From Hippopus hippopus (lineage: Eukaryota; Mollusca; Bivalvia; Cardiida; Cardiidae): a stretch of 64,000 bases of DNA. The notes under the pieces were generated by a model. It made no database searches. It saw only the letters and a list, made by a program, of their open reading frames with translations, and was not told where the DNA came from. This document shows positions 55,549 through 63,767 of this stretch, one piece after another. The number at the start of each line of letters is the position of its first letter. Position 1 is the stretch's first letter. Location: contig OX328107.1 of NCBI GenBank assembly GCA_946811185.2, positions 26,371,587 through 26,435,586 on the forward strand. The letters run 5' to 3'. The position numbers and the translations under genes were made by a program.

Positions 55549-55886
55549 TATTTGTCAATATTGTCTGTATTTATAATATCTGTGTTTTACAGTGCAGTGA
55601 TACCTGTGCAGATTTATAGAAATATATAACAAAGCAAACAGTTAACTCATACATAATTTGAGTGAATAATTAACTCTTTACAAAACGACAAAATTTTAGA
55701 CTTTTCCAAATTGGAAGTATTTGCAGACTACAAATTAAAGGTCACACAAATGACAAAATTTGATTTCGATAGTTAAGAAAACATTGTGGGAAAGGAGAAA
55801 ATGGTGGTTACCAGCATTTTCTCCTTTTCCCACAATGTTTTCCAAAGCCTTCTTTCTCAGGGTCGTTAAAAGTCGGGATTGTGTGG

Positions 55887-56086
55887 TCTTACGAACATGC
55901 AAGTCCGCAACAAATGCATAGCTGAAATACAAACTGCCTTTGGCGGGATTCGAACCCATGACGGGCAAATATCCTCGTTTTTCGAGGTTTAAAAGACCAA
56001 TACCATAACCACTGAGCTAAAGAGATATCAGGTATTGTATTTAAATCGGGACGAAGCCATGCATGAAGGAGTGGTCTCCCGTAACA
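55887..56086 (-). repeat. TRIM 2 3' LTR with tRNA-like segment
   Basis: A box TAGCTCAGTGG at 56009-56019 and B box GGTTCGAATCC at 55946-55956 (minus). The region between the boxes is about 20 bases longer than in the 5' LTR and includes CCTCGAAAAACGAGG, a small hairpin. It lacks a 14-base segment present upstream of the A box in the 5' LTR. Confidence 0.85.
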
Positions 56087-56099
56087 CACCCCCTCTTAA
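56087..56099 (-). other. TRIM 2 polypurine tract
   Basis: Minus strand AAGAGGGGGTG ends exactly where the 3' LTR begins (TGTTACGG), the expected place for plus-strand priming. Confidence 0.75.
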
Positions 56100-56197
56100 A
56101 GTCATCATTTATTGATGACTCAAAGCTTTATTAGGCAGTAAGTCTATTATTTAGACAACAATGCCCGATTTTGGACAACAAATGGGATTAATGGCCA

Positions 56198-56215
56198 ATC
56201 TCGGATGAGCCCTCA
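56198..56215 (-). other. TRIM 2 primer-binding-site-like sequence
   Basis: TGAGGGCTCATCCGAGAT directly after the 5' LTR. It matches 15 of 18 bases of the tRNA-Pro-type site TGGGGGCTCGTCCGGGAT. The three differences are all G to A. Confidence 0.75.
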
Positions 56216-56413
56216 TCTTACGAACAAAGTCGTAACAAAGAAACAAATGCATGGCAGAAATAAAGGGACCGGGCAGGATTCGAACCTAGAACGCCCAGAC
56301 GAAAGGCCAATACCATAACCACTGAGCTAAAGAGACATCTCCCTAATGCAGTTGTCAGGTATTGTATTTAAATCGGGACGAAGCCATGCATGAAGGAGTG
56401 GTCTCCCGTAACA
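56216..56413 (-). repeat. TRIM 2 5' LTR with tRNA-like segment
   Basis: The A box TAGCTCAGTGG is at 56319-56329 and the B box GGTTCGAATCC at 56276-56286 (minus). The outer 59 bases (56355-56413) are identical to those of the other LTR. The sequence between the boxes is that of a standard-length tRNA. Confidence 0.85.
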
Positions 56414-56639
56414 GTGGTAACGAGTCAAGACATTGATAGAAGAAAAGAAAGAGGCAGAAGTAGGAATCTTACCCAGGCCTCACAACTTGAGTTCCTGTCC
56501 ATCTCAACAATGTTCTTTAGAGCAAAGAAAATGATAATCTTCTGGAACCAACAGCTACTACTAGTAGTTGTTAATGTCAAACAGACAATGTGAGTTAATG
56601 GTATGATTAACAATATACAAAAGGGTTTACTATTTTCAG

Positions 56640-59600
56640 ACCGAGGATTCATCAGAGAAGCAGTCAGAGAAAAGGTCAGGATCAAAAACAAGGAAGTTTT
56701 CAGCAGAGAAATTTGCAGCAAATTTACCTTCTAAACGAAGATCAAAAAAAAGAATGTGGGGAAACTGGGCAGCCAAAGATACTGAGGAATATAGAAATCA
56801 TTATCCGGTAGTTATGTTTTGTTTGTTAGATGTATATATACAAGTTTTCATGTGCAGCAGAAGACAGCTTTTGAAAACATTATGGAAAAAGGAGTTATTG
56901 CTTGTAACAAGCAATCGCTCCTTTTCCCACAGTGTTTTCCATCTTTTTTGTACAAATGTTACATGTACAGTTTACACGTCTGTCTGAAGTTGACCTCTGC
57001 AAGATTTGATTGGTCCTCTGCAAATGCTTTAAAAATGCTCTAAGAAAAATCTTGTTGCTTAATAAAGAATATAAGAATTTTCCAGATTTTATCTTAGCAG
57101 TACATGTAAAATCTTTAATTTTCGAAACATTATGGTAATCACCATTTTGAAGTTTACAGCTAGACACCTGTTGAACATTTTTTAAATTGGTTATTTGATA
57201 TATCACTCCTTTTGACTTTAAAATATTGTTGAAACCAAAATTTCAGCAGTCTAATTTCCAATGGCTAGTTATGGAGTATTCACAAAAATAGTAATGAGGG
57301 ACCTAACATAGTACTGTAATTTTTTTTTTTTTTTTTAGATATGCTTAACCCTTTACCACACGATCCCGAGTTTTAATGACCCTGCAGTAAAAAGCTTTTG
57401 GAAATATTGTGAGAAAAGAGACAATTGCTGGTAACCAGCATTTCCTCCTTTTTCCACAATGTTTTCTATCCTTTCAGGGAGGAAATTCATCATTTGAATC
57501 ACTTCTTATTTGTCATTTGAAAACGCCTTCAATATGGATAAGCCTAAAGTTTTGTTGTGGTGGTGAAGAGTTGACCAAACAGTTCTGTGTTTTTACTACC
57601 AGGAAAAGGTCTTTGAAAACATAGTGGGAAAAGGAATACTTTCTCCTTTTCCCATGTGTTCTACTCTTTCAAAGACAGATTACGTTACTCTCATTTGAGC
57701 CATATCTTATTTGTCAACTGCAAGTGGTTTCAGCTCGGACGAGTGTAAAATTTTGTCATTTGATGAAGAATTTCAGCTTGTAGAAACCATGTAACGGTAG
57801 GTTTGTAGAAAAGGGAAAAAAACATCATTTTGACTTTGGATTTTGGCATTAACAGTGTTCCTCTATTTTGAGGACATCAGCATTCTAGACGCAACATCTG
57901 ATTTCCAACATTTTAGAGAGAGTGAAATATTGGGTGTTCTACTAAATATGGAAATGGTGTAGGTTTCTCAGCTCTGCATAGTCCTTGGCAAGGACGTAAG
58001 TATTTGAACAGTCAAGTGTTATGTATTTGCAGGGAAAGAAGGACCACCCAGAGCAGAAAGATAATCTGTTATTTTACACAAATGAGATCAAGTCAAAGCC
58101 AGACGGTAGATTGGTTTTTTTTTTTTTTAGCTCCAGAGGCCAAAGAGGCCAGTGAGCTTATGTCATGACCCTGTGTCCGTCATGCATGTGTGTGTGCAAC
58201 TGTCCATCTGTATGTTAACTTTTATTCTTATTTCAAACATCTTCTTCTCTGAAACTACCAATCCAATTTTTAGCTCCACTGGCCAAAGGCCAGTGGGTTT
58301 ATGTCATGGCCTGGTGTCCTTCGTGCATCTGTCTGTCCGTGCAAACTTTTATTTCAAACTTCTTCTCTGAAACTGCCCATCCAATTTAGATGAAACTTCA
58401 CAGAAATGATCCTGTCGTGGTCCTCTGTAGAATTTTTTGAAAGAATCTGATTCCTTCAAAAACTCTGGTTGCCATGGCAACAAAACTGAAAAATATTGAA
58501 AAATCTTTGAAAATCTTCTTGTCTGAAACCATAAGACCCAGGGCTGCCAAATTTATATCAGAAATTGTAGTCTTTACCACACAGCCAAATTACAGACTGG
58601 TCCATATTCAAAGCATTTGCAGATGACAAATGTTGCACAAGCTATGAAATCTGTCTGTGAAAGGATAGAAAACATAATGTGGAAAGGAGGAAATGCTGGT
58701 TAACGGCATTCCTATGTTTTAATGACCCTTAGGGAGAAGGCTTTTGAAAGCATGAAAACATTGTGGGAAAATGAGAAAATGCTAGTAACAATGTTTACCC
58801 TTCAAAGGCAAATTTCATAATTTGTGCTACATTTAATTTGTTATCTGCAGTTGCTTCCAATTTTGACCAGTCTAACATTTCTACACTTTCTTACAGAAAC
58901 CCGATCCTATTTTGAATTTAGGCCAGTCTACAATTTTGTTGTTTGGTAAAGGTTTGATCCACACCGGGTATATCCTTATGTAACGGCCTATAATGTAACG
59001 GTTTAAGAACCCATATCGGTGGGCGATTTGTGTGGGCGGCCTGGTAGCTCGGTCGGTAGAGCACTCGCCCTATATACGAGGGGTCCAGGGTTCGAGCCCC
59101 AGTCTGGCTGCATAAATTTTCTCACCTGGTTACATTTGTCGCCCAACGTGGGGCCGTTGCGATGATTGCTTGGTCAATTAATTAGTTCTCCCATATATAA
59201 CTGCCCTTGGGTTTGTCAAGAACATAGCAATTTGTTCTTTGTCCTGTGAATTCGGGGACGAATTCCAAATTGGCAGGGGAGTATGTAATGGCCTATAATG
59301 TAACGTTTTGAGAACCCATATCGGTGAGTGATTCATGTAGGCGGCCCGGTAGCTCGGTCGGTAGAGCACTCGCCCTGTATGCGAGGGGTCCCGGGTTCGA
59401 GCCCCGGTCTGGCTGCATAAATTTTCTCACCTGGTTACACTTATTAAGATAACACAAGAAAATTTTAGGCTCATAAATTGAAAGCATTTGCAGATGACAA
59501 TTTAAACACATCCCAAAAGATGGAATCTGTCTCTTAAAGAGTGCAAAATTTTGTGGGAAAAGGAGAAAATGCTGGTTACCAGCATCTCTCCTTTTTCTAC

Positions 59601-62406
59601 AGTACATGTATCTTCAAAAACCTTTCTACCTCAAGGTTCATAAAACTCTGGATTGTGTGATAAACAGTTAACCCTTTACCACACAGTGACAACTTTTAAC
59701 ACCCCTGATAGGGAAGGCTTTTGAAAACATTGTGGGAAAAGGAGAAAATGCTGGTTACCAGCATTTTCTCCTTTTCCCACAATGTTTTCTACCCTATCAA
59801 AGAAAAATCATTTCACATGATCCATCATTCATCTGCAAATGCTTTCAATTCGGACAGGTCTAAAATTTGTCGTGTGGTAAAGGGTTAATGACTGTCTGGG
59901 CTTGATATTAACCCTTTCAGTGGAGATGTAATAACTCAGTAGTATGTTCCTTGTTGCTTTACAGGTGACAAAATAGATGACATTCACTCAAAATGGTTTG
60001 GAGATTATGAACTGCTTGAGCGACACCATGGATACATACAATGGTATTATTTATCATTCTTCTACCCTGTTTCCAACTCTTCTTTTATGTTGCAATCACC
60101 ATGAATCCTTTCATACTGGTCTTTACCAATTTATAGCCTAGCTGTATTCAAAGAAAACATGGGGCTATTGTCTTAGCCCTGTTGTCTCCTTGTGATTATT
60201 GTCTGCGTTGACATGCAAAAACTGTGATTATTGTCTGCGTCGTCATGCAAAAACTTTGACATTTTATGGTATCTGTGTCATTACTGAAGATATTTACTTT
60301 AAAACTGGGACAAGTTGTTCACTATCAAAAGGGGAACCCCTACAAAAGGGGCAAGTAACCATCAAAACATTTTTTGACACAGTTATGCCCCTTCTTCAAC
60401 GTAGAATTTTACTGAAAATCAATCTGTTTCAATGTATTTCTAAAAGTAACTGCAACCAAGCTTTTGTTGATGGATATAGTGATGTAGGGGAAGAGCTTCA
60501 ACCTCTCACATGAGAGGTTCTGGGCTTAACTCTTTACCAAACAACAAAATTTTAGACTTGTCCAAATTCAAAGCATTTGCAGGTCTCAGTATACCCTTAC
60601 ATGCACATCATACCATAATACAAGTAAATGGTTACATACCTGCGCCAAAGTGAAGTTGTCCAGAGAAAAAAAAATCTGCAATTGTTTATCAATAACTTTT
60701 TCCGTTTTCAAAAGTGGCCGCTCTGGAACTCTAGAAGTATGCTCACAGGGATATAAAAATTTGTGGGCATTTAATATGGAGGGTTTGTGTCCCGAGTTGA
60801 CACGCATTAGGATGTAGCCAACATTGTTTTAAGTCAATGATGAACAGGGTCAACTTTTGGAACTGCCCACATGAAGGGACAAGTATTAATTAATCGTTTA
60901 CCAAACAATCCTCTGTTTAAATCACCCCTAGGAAGAGTCTTTTCAAAACATTGTGGGAAAAGAAGAAAATGCTGGTTACCAGCATTTTCTCATTTTCACA
61001 CTCTATTTTTACCCTTTCATGGACATATCCCATTAATTGTACCACATGGAATTTGTGGCTGCAAATGCTTTCAATTTGGATTAGTCTAAAATCTTATTGT
61101 CTGCTAAAGGGTTGAGGTTTCCAAGAATTGATAATTAAGAGTGATTAGTATAAGTTTTAGGACTTGCTTTGCAATTGATGATTAGTAGTATAAGTTTTAG
61201 GACTTGCTTTGCAGTTGATGTTGAGTAGTATAAGTTTTAGGACTTGCTTTGCAGTTGATGTACAAATGTAATATACATGTAAATACATGTTGGTATACAA
61301 CAAACTTGACACATGGGATAGAATAATTGAGATTCATTTGAGTTGTTACCTCCTGCAAAAGATTTTCAGCCGATGAATTTAACCCTTTACTGCACAACCC
61401 CCAGTTTTAATGACCCTGAGTAAGAAAGCTTTCGAATACATTGTTGGAAGTGGACATGCTGATAAACGGCATTTTCTGTTTATCCGAAATATTTCATGAG
61501 CTTTCTTGCTGAGAGTCATAGAAAGACAGGACTGTTTGGTCAAGTGTTAAAGTTTATACATTGTACATGAATACAGGTGAAAAGTGAGTTACAAAAGGTG
61601 AAATCGCTCATTATGAGGAATTTCTCCATATTCTACATATTTTCAAAAGATGGTCTGCTGCTACACTTGGCCTGGATAGAATGTGCATAGTAATGGTCAA
61701 AAGGAAACACAGACAATACATCCATAGATGCACTGTCTGCTGTATTACAACTGAAATAAAACAGGATCAACTACCAAACTGACTTAATTTCTCACTGTTT
61801 GGAGCAACAAATGTAGACTTGTCCAAATTCAAAGCATTTGCAGATGACAACTTAAATAATTATGGCTGAAATTATGAAATTATTAAAGAGTAGAAAACAC
61901 TGTTGGGAAAGGAGAAAGTGCTGGTTACCAGCATTTTCTCATTTTCTCTCAGTGTTTTCAAAAAGAGGGTTGTGAAAACATGGGATTGTTTGGTATTGAT
62001 TTTTTTTTCAAATTATTGCCTGTTCAAGTATGACCTTCCTGGGTATCTTAACTCTTTACTAAACGACAAAATTTTGGAGATGTCCAAATTGAAAGCATTT
62101 GCAGACTACAAAACAGATGTGACTCAAATACTGAAAGTTGCTTTAGGAAGGGTAGAAAACATTGTGGAAAAAGGAGAAAATGCTGGTTACCAGCATTTTC
62201 TCCTGTTTCCACAATGTTTTCAAAAGGCTTCTTTCTGAGTGTCATTATAAGTCGGGACTGTGTGGTAAAGGGTTAAATGGTTTGATTGCATTGAAGGTTT
62301 AGTGATTAAGTACTTACCTCTGTCAGTGTTTATTTTAAGGTTATTTCCAATAAGAGAATCAGGATTAAACTGGCACTCTCAAGAGTTACAGCTACATGAG
62401 ATTGAT
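56640..62406 (+). CDS. OGFR: Opioid growth factor receptor-like, four exons, partial
   Basis: Exons 56640-56807, 58033-58105, 59965-60043 and 62340-62406 join with matching phases and GT-AG introns. Exon 1 here encodes a basic, serine-rich stretch and then NWAAKDTEEYRNHYP. Exon 2 gives NLLFYTNEIKSKPDG. Exon 3 gives KIDDIHSKWFGDYELLE. The exon 3/4 join gives HHGYIQWLFPIRESGLNW. These are consecutive blocks of the OGFr_N domain; in vertebrates OGFR binds Met-enkephalin and acts at the nuclear envelope. The function of invertebrate homologues is unknown to me. The 5' exons and the rest of the domain are missing, probably upstream and beyond 64000. Introns hold family A MITEs, TRIM 1 and SINE copies. 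Confidence 0.92.
56860..57040 (+). mobile_element. MITE family A copy 30 with replaced hairpin arms
   Basis: Core reads AAGGAGTTATTGCTTGTAAC then AAGCAATCGCTCCTTTTCCC. Both arms differ from the family yet still pair. No intact TTAA end on the left; long arm partly lost. Confidence 0.7.
57345..57574 (+). mobile_element. MITE family A copy 31
   Basis: TTAACCCTTTACCACACGAT at the left. Core GAGACAATTGCTGGTAACC with a partly mismatched arm. Right end GGTGAAGAGTTGA. Confidence 0.82.
57575..57776 (+). mobile_element. MITE family A copy 32, short hairpin
   Basis: Directly follows copy 31. Core GGGAAAAGGAATACTTTCTCC then TTTTCCC, the tip being lost. Right end ATTTGATGAAGAATTT. Confidence 0.65.
58125..58266 (+). 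repeat. TTTTTAGCTC arm, fragment 1
   Basis: TTTTTTAGCTCCAGAGGCCAA to ACTACCAATCCAATTTTT, the same arm as at 13590 and 18700-18930 but inverted. It breaks at the start of fragment 2. Confidence 0.7.
58267..58567 (+). repeat. TTTTTAGCTC arm, fragment 2
   Basis: TTTTTAGCTCCACTGGCCAA through CTTCTTGTCTGAAACCATAAG. It aligns in reverse with 18650-18930, so it is one arm of the arm-plus-repeat element without the repeats. Confidence 0.75.
58570..58955. repeat. Composite of two MITE family A fragments
   Basis: First an inverted copy from CTTTACCACACAGCCAAATT to GGAAATGCTGGTTAACGGCA. Then a forward piece from TTTTAATGACCC through GAGAAAATGCTAGTAAC to GTTTGGTAAAGG at 58950. Each has lost part of its hairpin. 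Confidence 0.6.
59038..59109 (+). tRNA. tRNA-like sequence in TRIM 1 5' LTR (pseudo-tRNA)
   Basis: A box TAGCTCGGTCGGTAGAGC, B box GGTTCGAGCCC. Acceptor arms GGCCTGG/TCTGGCT pair with one mismatch. The anticodon stem and T stem each have changes relative to the 3' copy, so folding is weaker. It is part of the LTR and unlikely to be a working tRNA gene. Confidence 0.75.
59137..59154 (+). other. TRIM 1 primer-binding-site-like sequence
   Basis: TGTCGCCCAACGTGGGGC, 2 bases past the 5' LTR. It has the expected form of an 18-base complement to a tRNA 3' end except T for G at base 3. Confidence 0.65.
59272..59283 (+). other. TRIM 1 polypurine tract
   Basis: GGCAGGGGAGTA immediately before the 3' LTR start TGTAATGG. 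Confidence 0.65.
59343..59414 (+). tRNA. tRNA-like sequence in TRIM 1 3' LTR, near-intact cloverleaf
   Basis: Stems visible: D GCTC/GAGC, anticodon CTCGC/GCGAG with loop CCTGTAT (anticodon position TGT), T CCGGG/CCCGG with loop TTCGAGC, and acceptor GGCCCGG/TCTGGCT with one mismatch. Position 33 is C instead of U, which argues against normal tRNA use. A and B boxes are intact. Confidence 0.8.
59443..59671 (-). mobile_element. MITE family A copy 34
   Basis: Left end eroded (ATTAAGATAACACAAG), core GGAGAAAATGCTGGTTACC with a shortened arm, right end TTGTGTGATAAACAGTTAA. It shares its TTAA with the next copy. Confidence 0.75.
59668..59888 (+). mobile_element. MITE family A copy 35, intact
   Basis: TTAA at 59668 and 59885, terminal CCCTTTACCACAC with exact inverse. 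Core GGAGAAAATGCTGGTTACC perfect on both arms. Close to copy 27. Confidence 0.92.
60050..60520. other. OGFR intron sequence without a recognised repeat
   Basis: A doubled ACTGTGATTATTGTCTGCG lies near 60190-60245. Nothing else supportable. Confidence 0.4.
60525..60590 (-). repeat. MITE family A, left end only
   Basis: TTAACTCTTTACCAAACAAC to AAAGCATTTGCAGG, then a break. Confidence 0.65.
60890..61115 (+). mobile_element. MITE family A copy 37
   Basis: TTAATCGTTTACCAAACAATCC at the left, core GAAGAAAATGCTGGTTACC, right end CTGCTAAAGGGTTGA. Confidence 0.82.
61141..61262. repeat. Tandem repeat, three units of 40 bp
   Basis: Each unit carries AGTATAAGTTTTAGGACTTG and then CTTTGCARTTGATG. Units 2 and 3 are almost identical. 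Confidence 0.9.
61379..61550. mobile_element. MITE family A derivative with two short arms
   Basis: TTAACCCTTTACTGCACAACCC at the left and, inverted, GGACTGTTTGGTCAAGTGTTAA at the right. Both halves are the short CCCTGA arm, so the long arm has been replaced. It is the mirror case of 2735-2942. Confidence 0.65.
61795..61993 (-). mobile_element. MITE family A copy 39
   Basis: TGTAGACTTGTCCAAATTC to ATGGGATTGTTTGGTA with core AGAAAGTGCTGGTTACC. Outer TTAA motifs lost. Confidence 0.75.
62048..62276 (-). mobile_element. MITE family A copy 40, intact
   Basis: TTAA at 62048 and 62273. Core GGAGAAAATGCTGGTTACC with one arm change, right end GTGTGGTAAAGGG. It ends 63 bases before an OGFR-like exon. 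Confidence 0.9.
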
Positions 62407-62461
62407 GTGAGTATTTTTTTATTGGTTTATGTTGCTTCCAGTTAATTTTAACCATTAATTG

Positions 62462-62700
62462 AGCCATGCTCTTTGGAAAAGTGGATTAATGCATCTGCAA
62501 AAAAAGTATCGACCAATGTCGGCCTTTGCAGTCCATGTGGTTGAAACGTTTTGCTATGGGTCAATTTTATGGATGCCAAAGGACTTTTCTACCTCATGAT
62601 TCAGTTGGTTGTGAGACAAAATACATTTTATGAATCCATAATTATGTGATGACTTGCTTGGTATTATGCATCACGGAGATGCATTGCACCCCCTGTTGCA
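62462..62700. repeat. Hairpin family C copy, cut by SINE
   Basis: GAGCCATGCTCTTTGGAAAAG to CACCCCCTGTTGCA. The hairpin core is decayed. The right terminal GAGCATGGCTCA is replaced by the SINE head at 62701. Confidence 0.7.
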
Positions 62701-63222
62701 GAGCCGTGGTAGCTCAGTCGATAGTGTACAGGACTTGAGAATGGGACTGCTGGTTCAGTCCCCTGCTCGGCCAATTTCTTTCAAAGGATTGATGATAGTC
62801 TTTCATTCCTCTCTCACCACTGATTATTGTTTCAACAATGGTAATGTGGGAAAGCAGCCAGTGCCAGTGGCTTGGAAAGGATATTATGCAAAGTACTTGT
62901 AAAAGAAATTTGAGGAAAGCATGGATAGGTGCACTGGCCACCGCAATATAACTGAAATAATGTTTAAAATGGCATTAACCCTTTACCACACAATGACGCC
63001 TTTTGACGCCCCTGAAGAAGAGGCCTTTTGAAAACATTGTGGAAAAAGGAGAAAATGCTGGTAACCAGCATTTTCTCCTTTTCCCACAGAGTTTTCTACC
63101 CTATCAAAGAAAAGTTGCGTCATTTGAGCCACTATGAAATTGTCTTCTGCAAATGCTTTCAATTTCAATAGGTCTTAAATTTTGCCGTGTGGTAAAGGGT
63201 TAAACACCATACAATCAATCAA
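62701..63222 (+). mobile_element. tRNA-derived SINE, split by family A MITE
   Basis: Head with A-box-like GTGGTAGCTCAGTCGATAG and degenerate B box GGTTCAGTCCC. The body matches the SINE at 2201-2506 (GGAAAGCATGGATAGGTG, CACTGGCC, ATATAACTGAAA). The tail ATGTTTAAAATGGCA is followed by the MITE and then continues ACACCATACAATCAATCAA from 63204. Confidence 0.82.
62975..63203 (+). mobile_element. MITE family A copy 41, intact, inside a SINE
   Basis: TTAA at 62975-62978 and 63200-63203. 13-base exact terminal inverted repeat CCCTTTACCACAC. Core perfect. The flanks are two parts of a SINE tail. Confidence 0.95.
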
Positions 63223-63765
63223 GTATGGCTCAAATGTAAACTGTACCTCTATGACACATGTTTATGTACAGACTACAGGGTTAATGTCAGACCTTGTCTT
63301 TGTACCAAATATATGTGTTTTCTTTCATTTGGCGCAACAGAAAATACAGGGTGGGCTAGACGAATGCAAAACTTGGAATCAAGCTAGGAAGAATTACCTA
63401 CCAGATCTATCTCAGATGGAAACATAAACTATTTGCAGTATGGAGTGGATGATAAATTAATATAAATACATGTACTTACCTGTTGATTTATCTGTTTGAC
63501 TGTTACTGGAACAAATTGACCTGAAATTGACCTCTATGCAAAGAATAATTAGAGAGTGAATATTCGTATCATCGGGTATAATTGGACGGTTCAGAAATTG
63601 AAGTGAAGGGTGAATGTAGGGTTAGTCAAAATAAGAAGCTTTTGTGGATGACATGTATCAAGATTAGACTTCACAGAGAGTACATCTTAGATCATTGTCA
63701 TCTGCCACAAATAATTATCAATTTAAACCAAAAAAACCTGTTTATTTCAGGTATTTCAAGTATTC
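63210..63765. other. No recognisable feature
   Basis: A possible exon, CAG|AAAATACAGGGTGGGC to 63426, is open but does not match OGFR; I do not call it. Confidence 0.35.
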
Positions 63766-63767
63766 TT

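Larger units (their letters stand above)
55887..56413 (-). mobile_element. TRIM 2: miniature LTR element with tRNA-like LTRs
   Basis: Two direct terminal repeats, 55887-56086 (200 bp) and 56216-56413 (198 bp), enclose 129 bp. On the minus strand the LTR starts TGTTACGGGAGACC and ends CGTAAGA. The target duplication GTGG (55883-55886, 56414-56417) lies inside a family A MITE. A primer-binding-like sequence follows the 5' LTR directly and a purine tract precedes the 3' LTR. No coding sequence, so it would depend on an autonomous LTR element. Each LTR carries a tRNA-like sequence with A and B boxes. Only one end is canonical (TG...GA instead of TG...CA). Confidence 0.88.
55670..56428 (-). mobile_element. 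MITE family A copy 29, split by the TRIM at 55887
   Basis: TTAACTCTTTACAAAACGAC at 55670 to GGGATTGTGTGG at 55886. The terminal TAACGAGTCAA resumes at 56418 after the TRIM and its GTGG duplication. Compare the usual TAAAGAGTTAA end. Confidence 0.85.
58979..59439 (+). mobile_element. TRIM 1: miniature LTR element with tRNA-like LTRs
   Basis: Two LTRs of exactly 156 bp, 58979-59134 and 59284-59439, both TG...CA, flank 149 bp. A CTTA duplication (58975-58978, 59440-59443) marks the insertion. I count 13 differences between the LTRs, about 8%. A primer-site-like TGTCGCCCAACGTGGGGC starts 2 bases after the 5' LTR. A purine tract AGGGGAGTA precedes the 3' LTR. No ORF. Each LTR holds a 72-base tRNA-like sequence. 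It lies in an intron of the OGFR-like gene in the same orientation. Confidence 0.9.

Noticed and set aside
55940..56340. Tandem duplication of a tRNA gene or SINE
   Set aside because: The repeats are bounded by a GTGG duplication within a MITE, with primer-site and purine-tract sequences between them, which fits an LTR element better.
59038..59414. Two genuine tRNA-Thr genes
   Set aside because: Both lie at the same offset in 156-bp direct repeats with LTR hallmarks, C33 is atypical and one copy has broken stems.
63351..63426. Next OGFR exon
   Set aside because: It has an acceptor-like CAG and an open frame, but the residues do not match the expected OGFr_N continuation and it ends in a stop.
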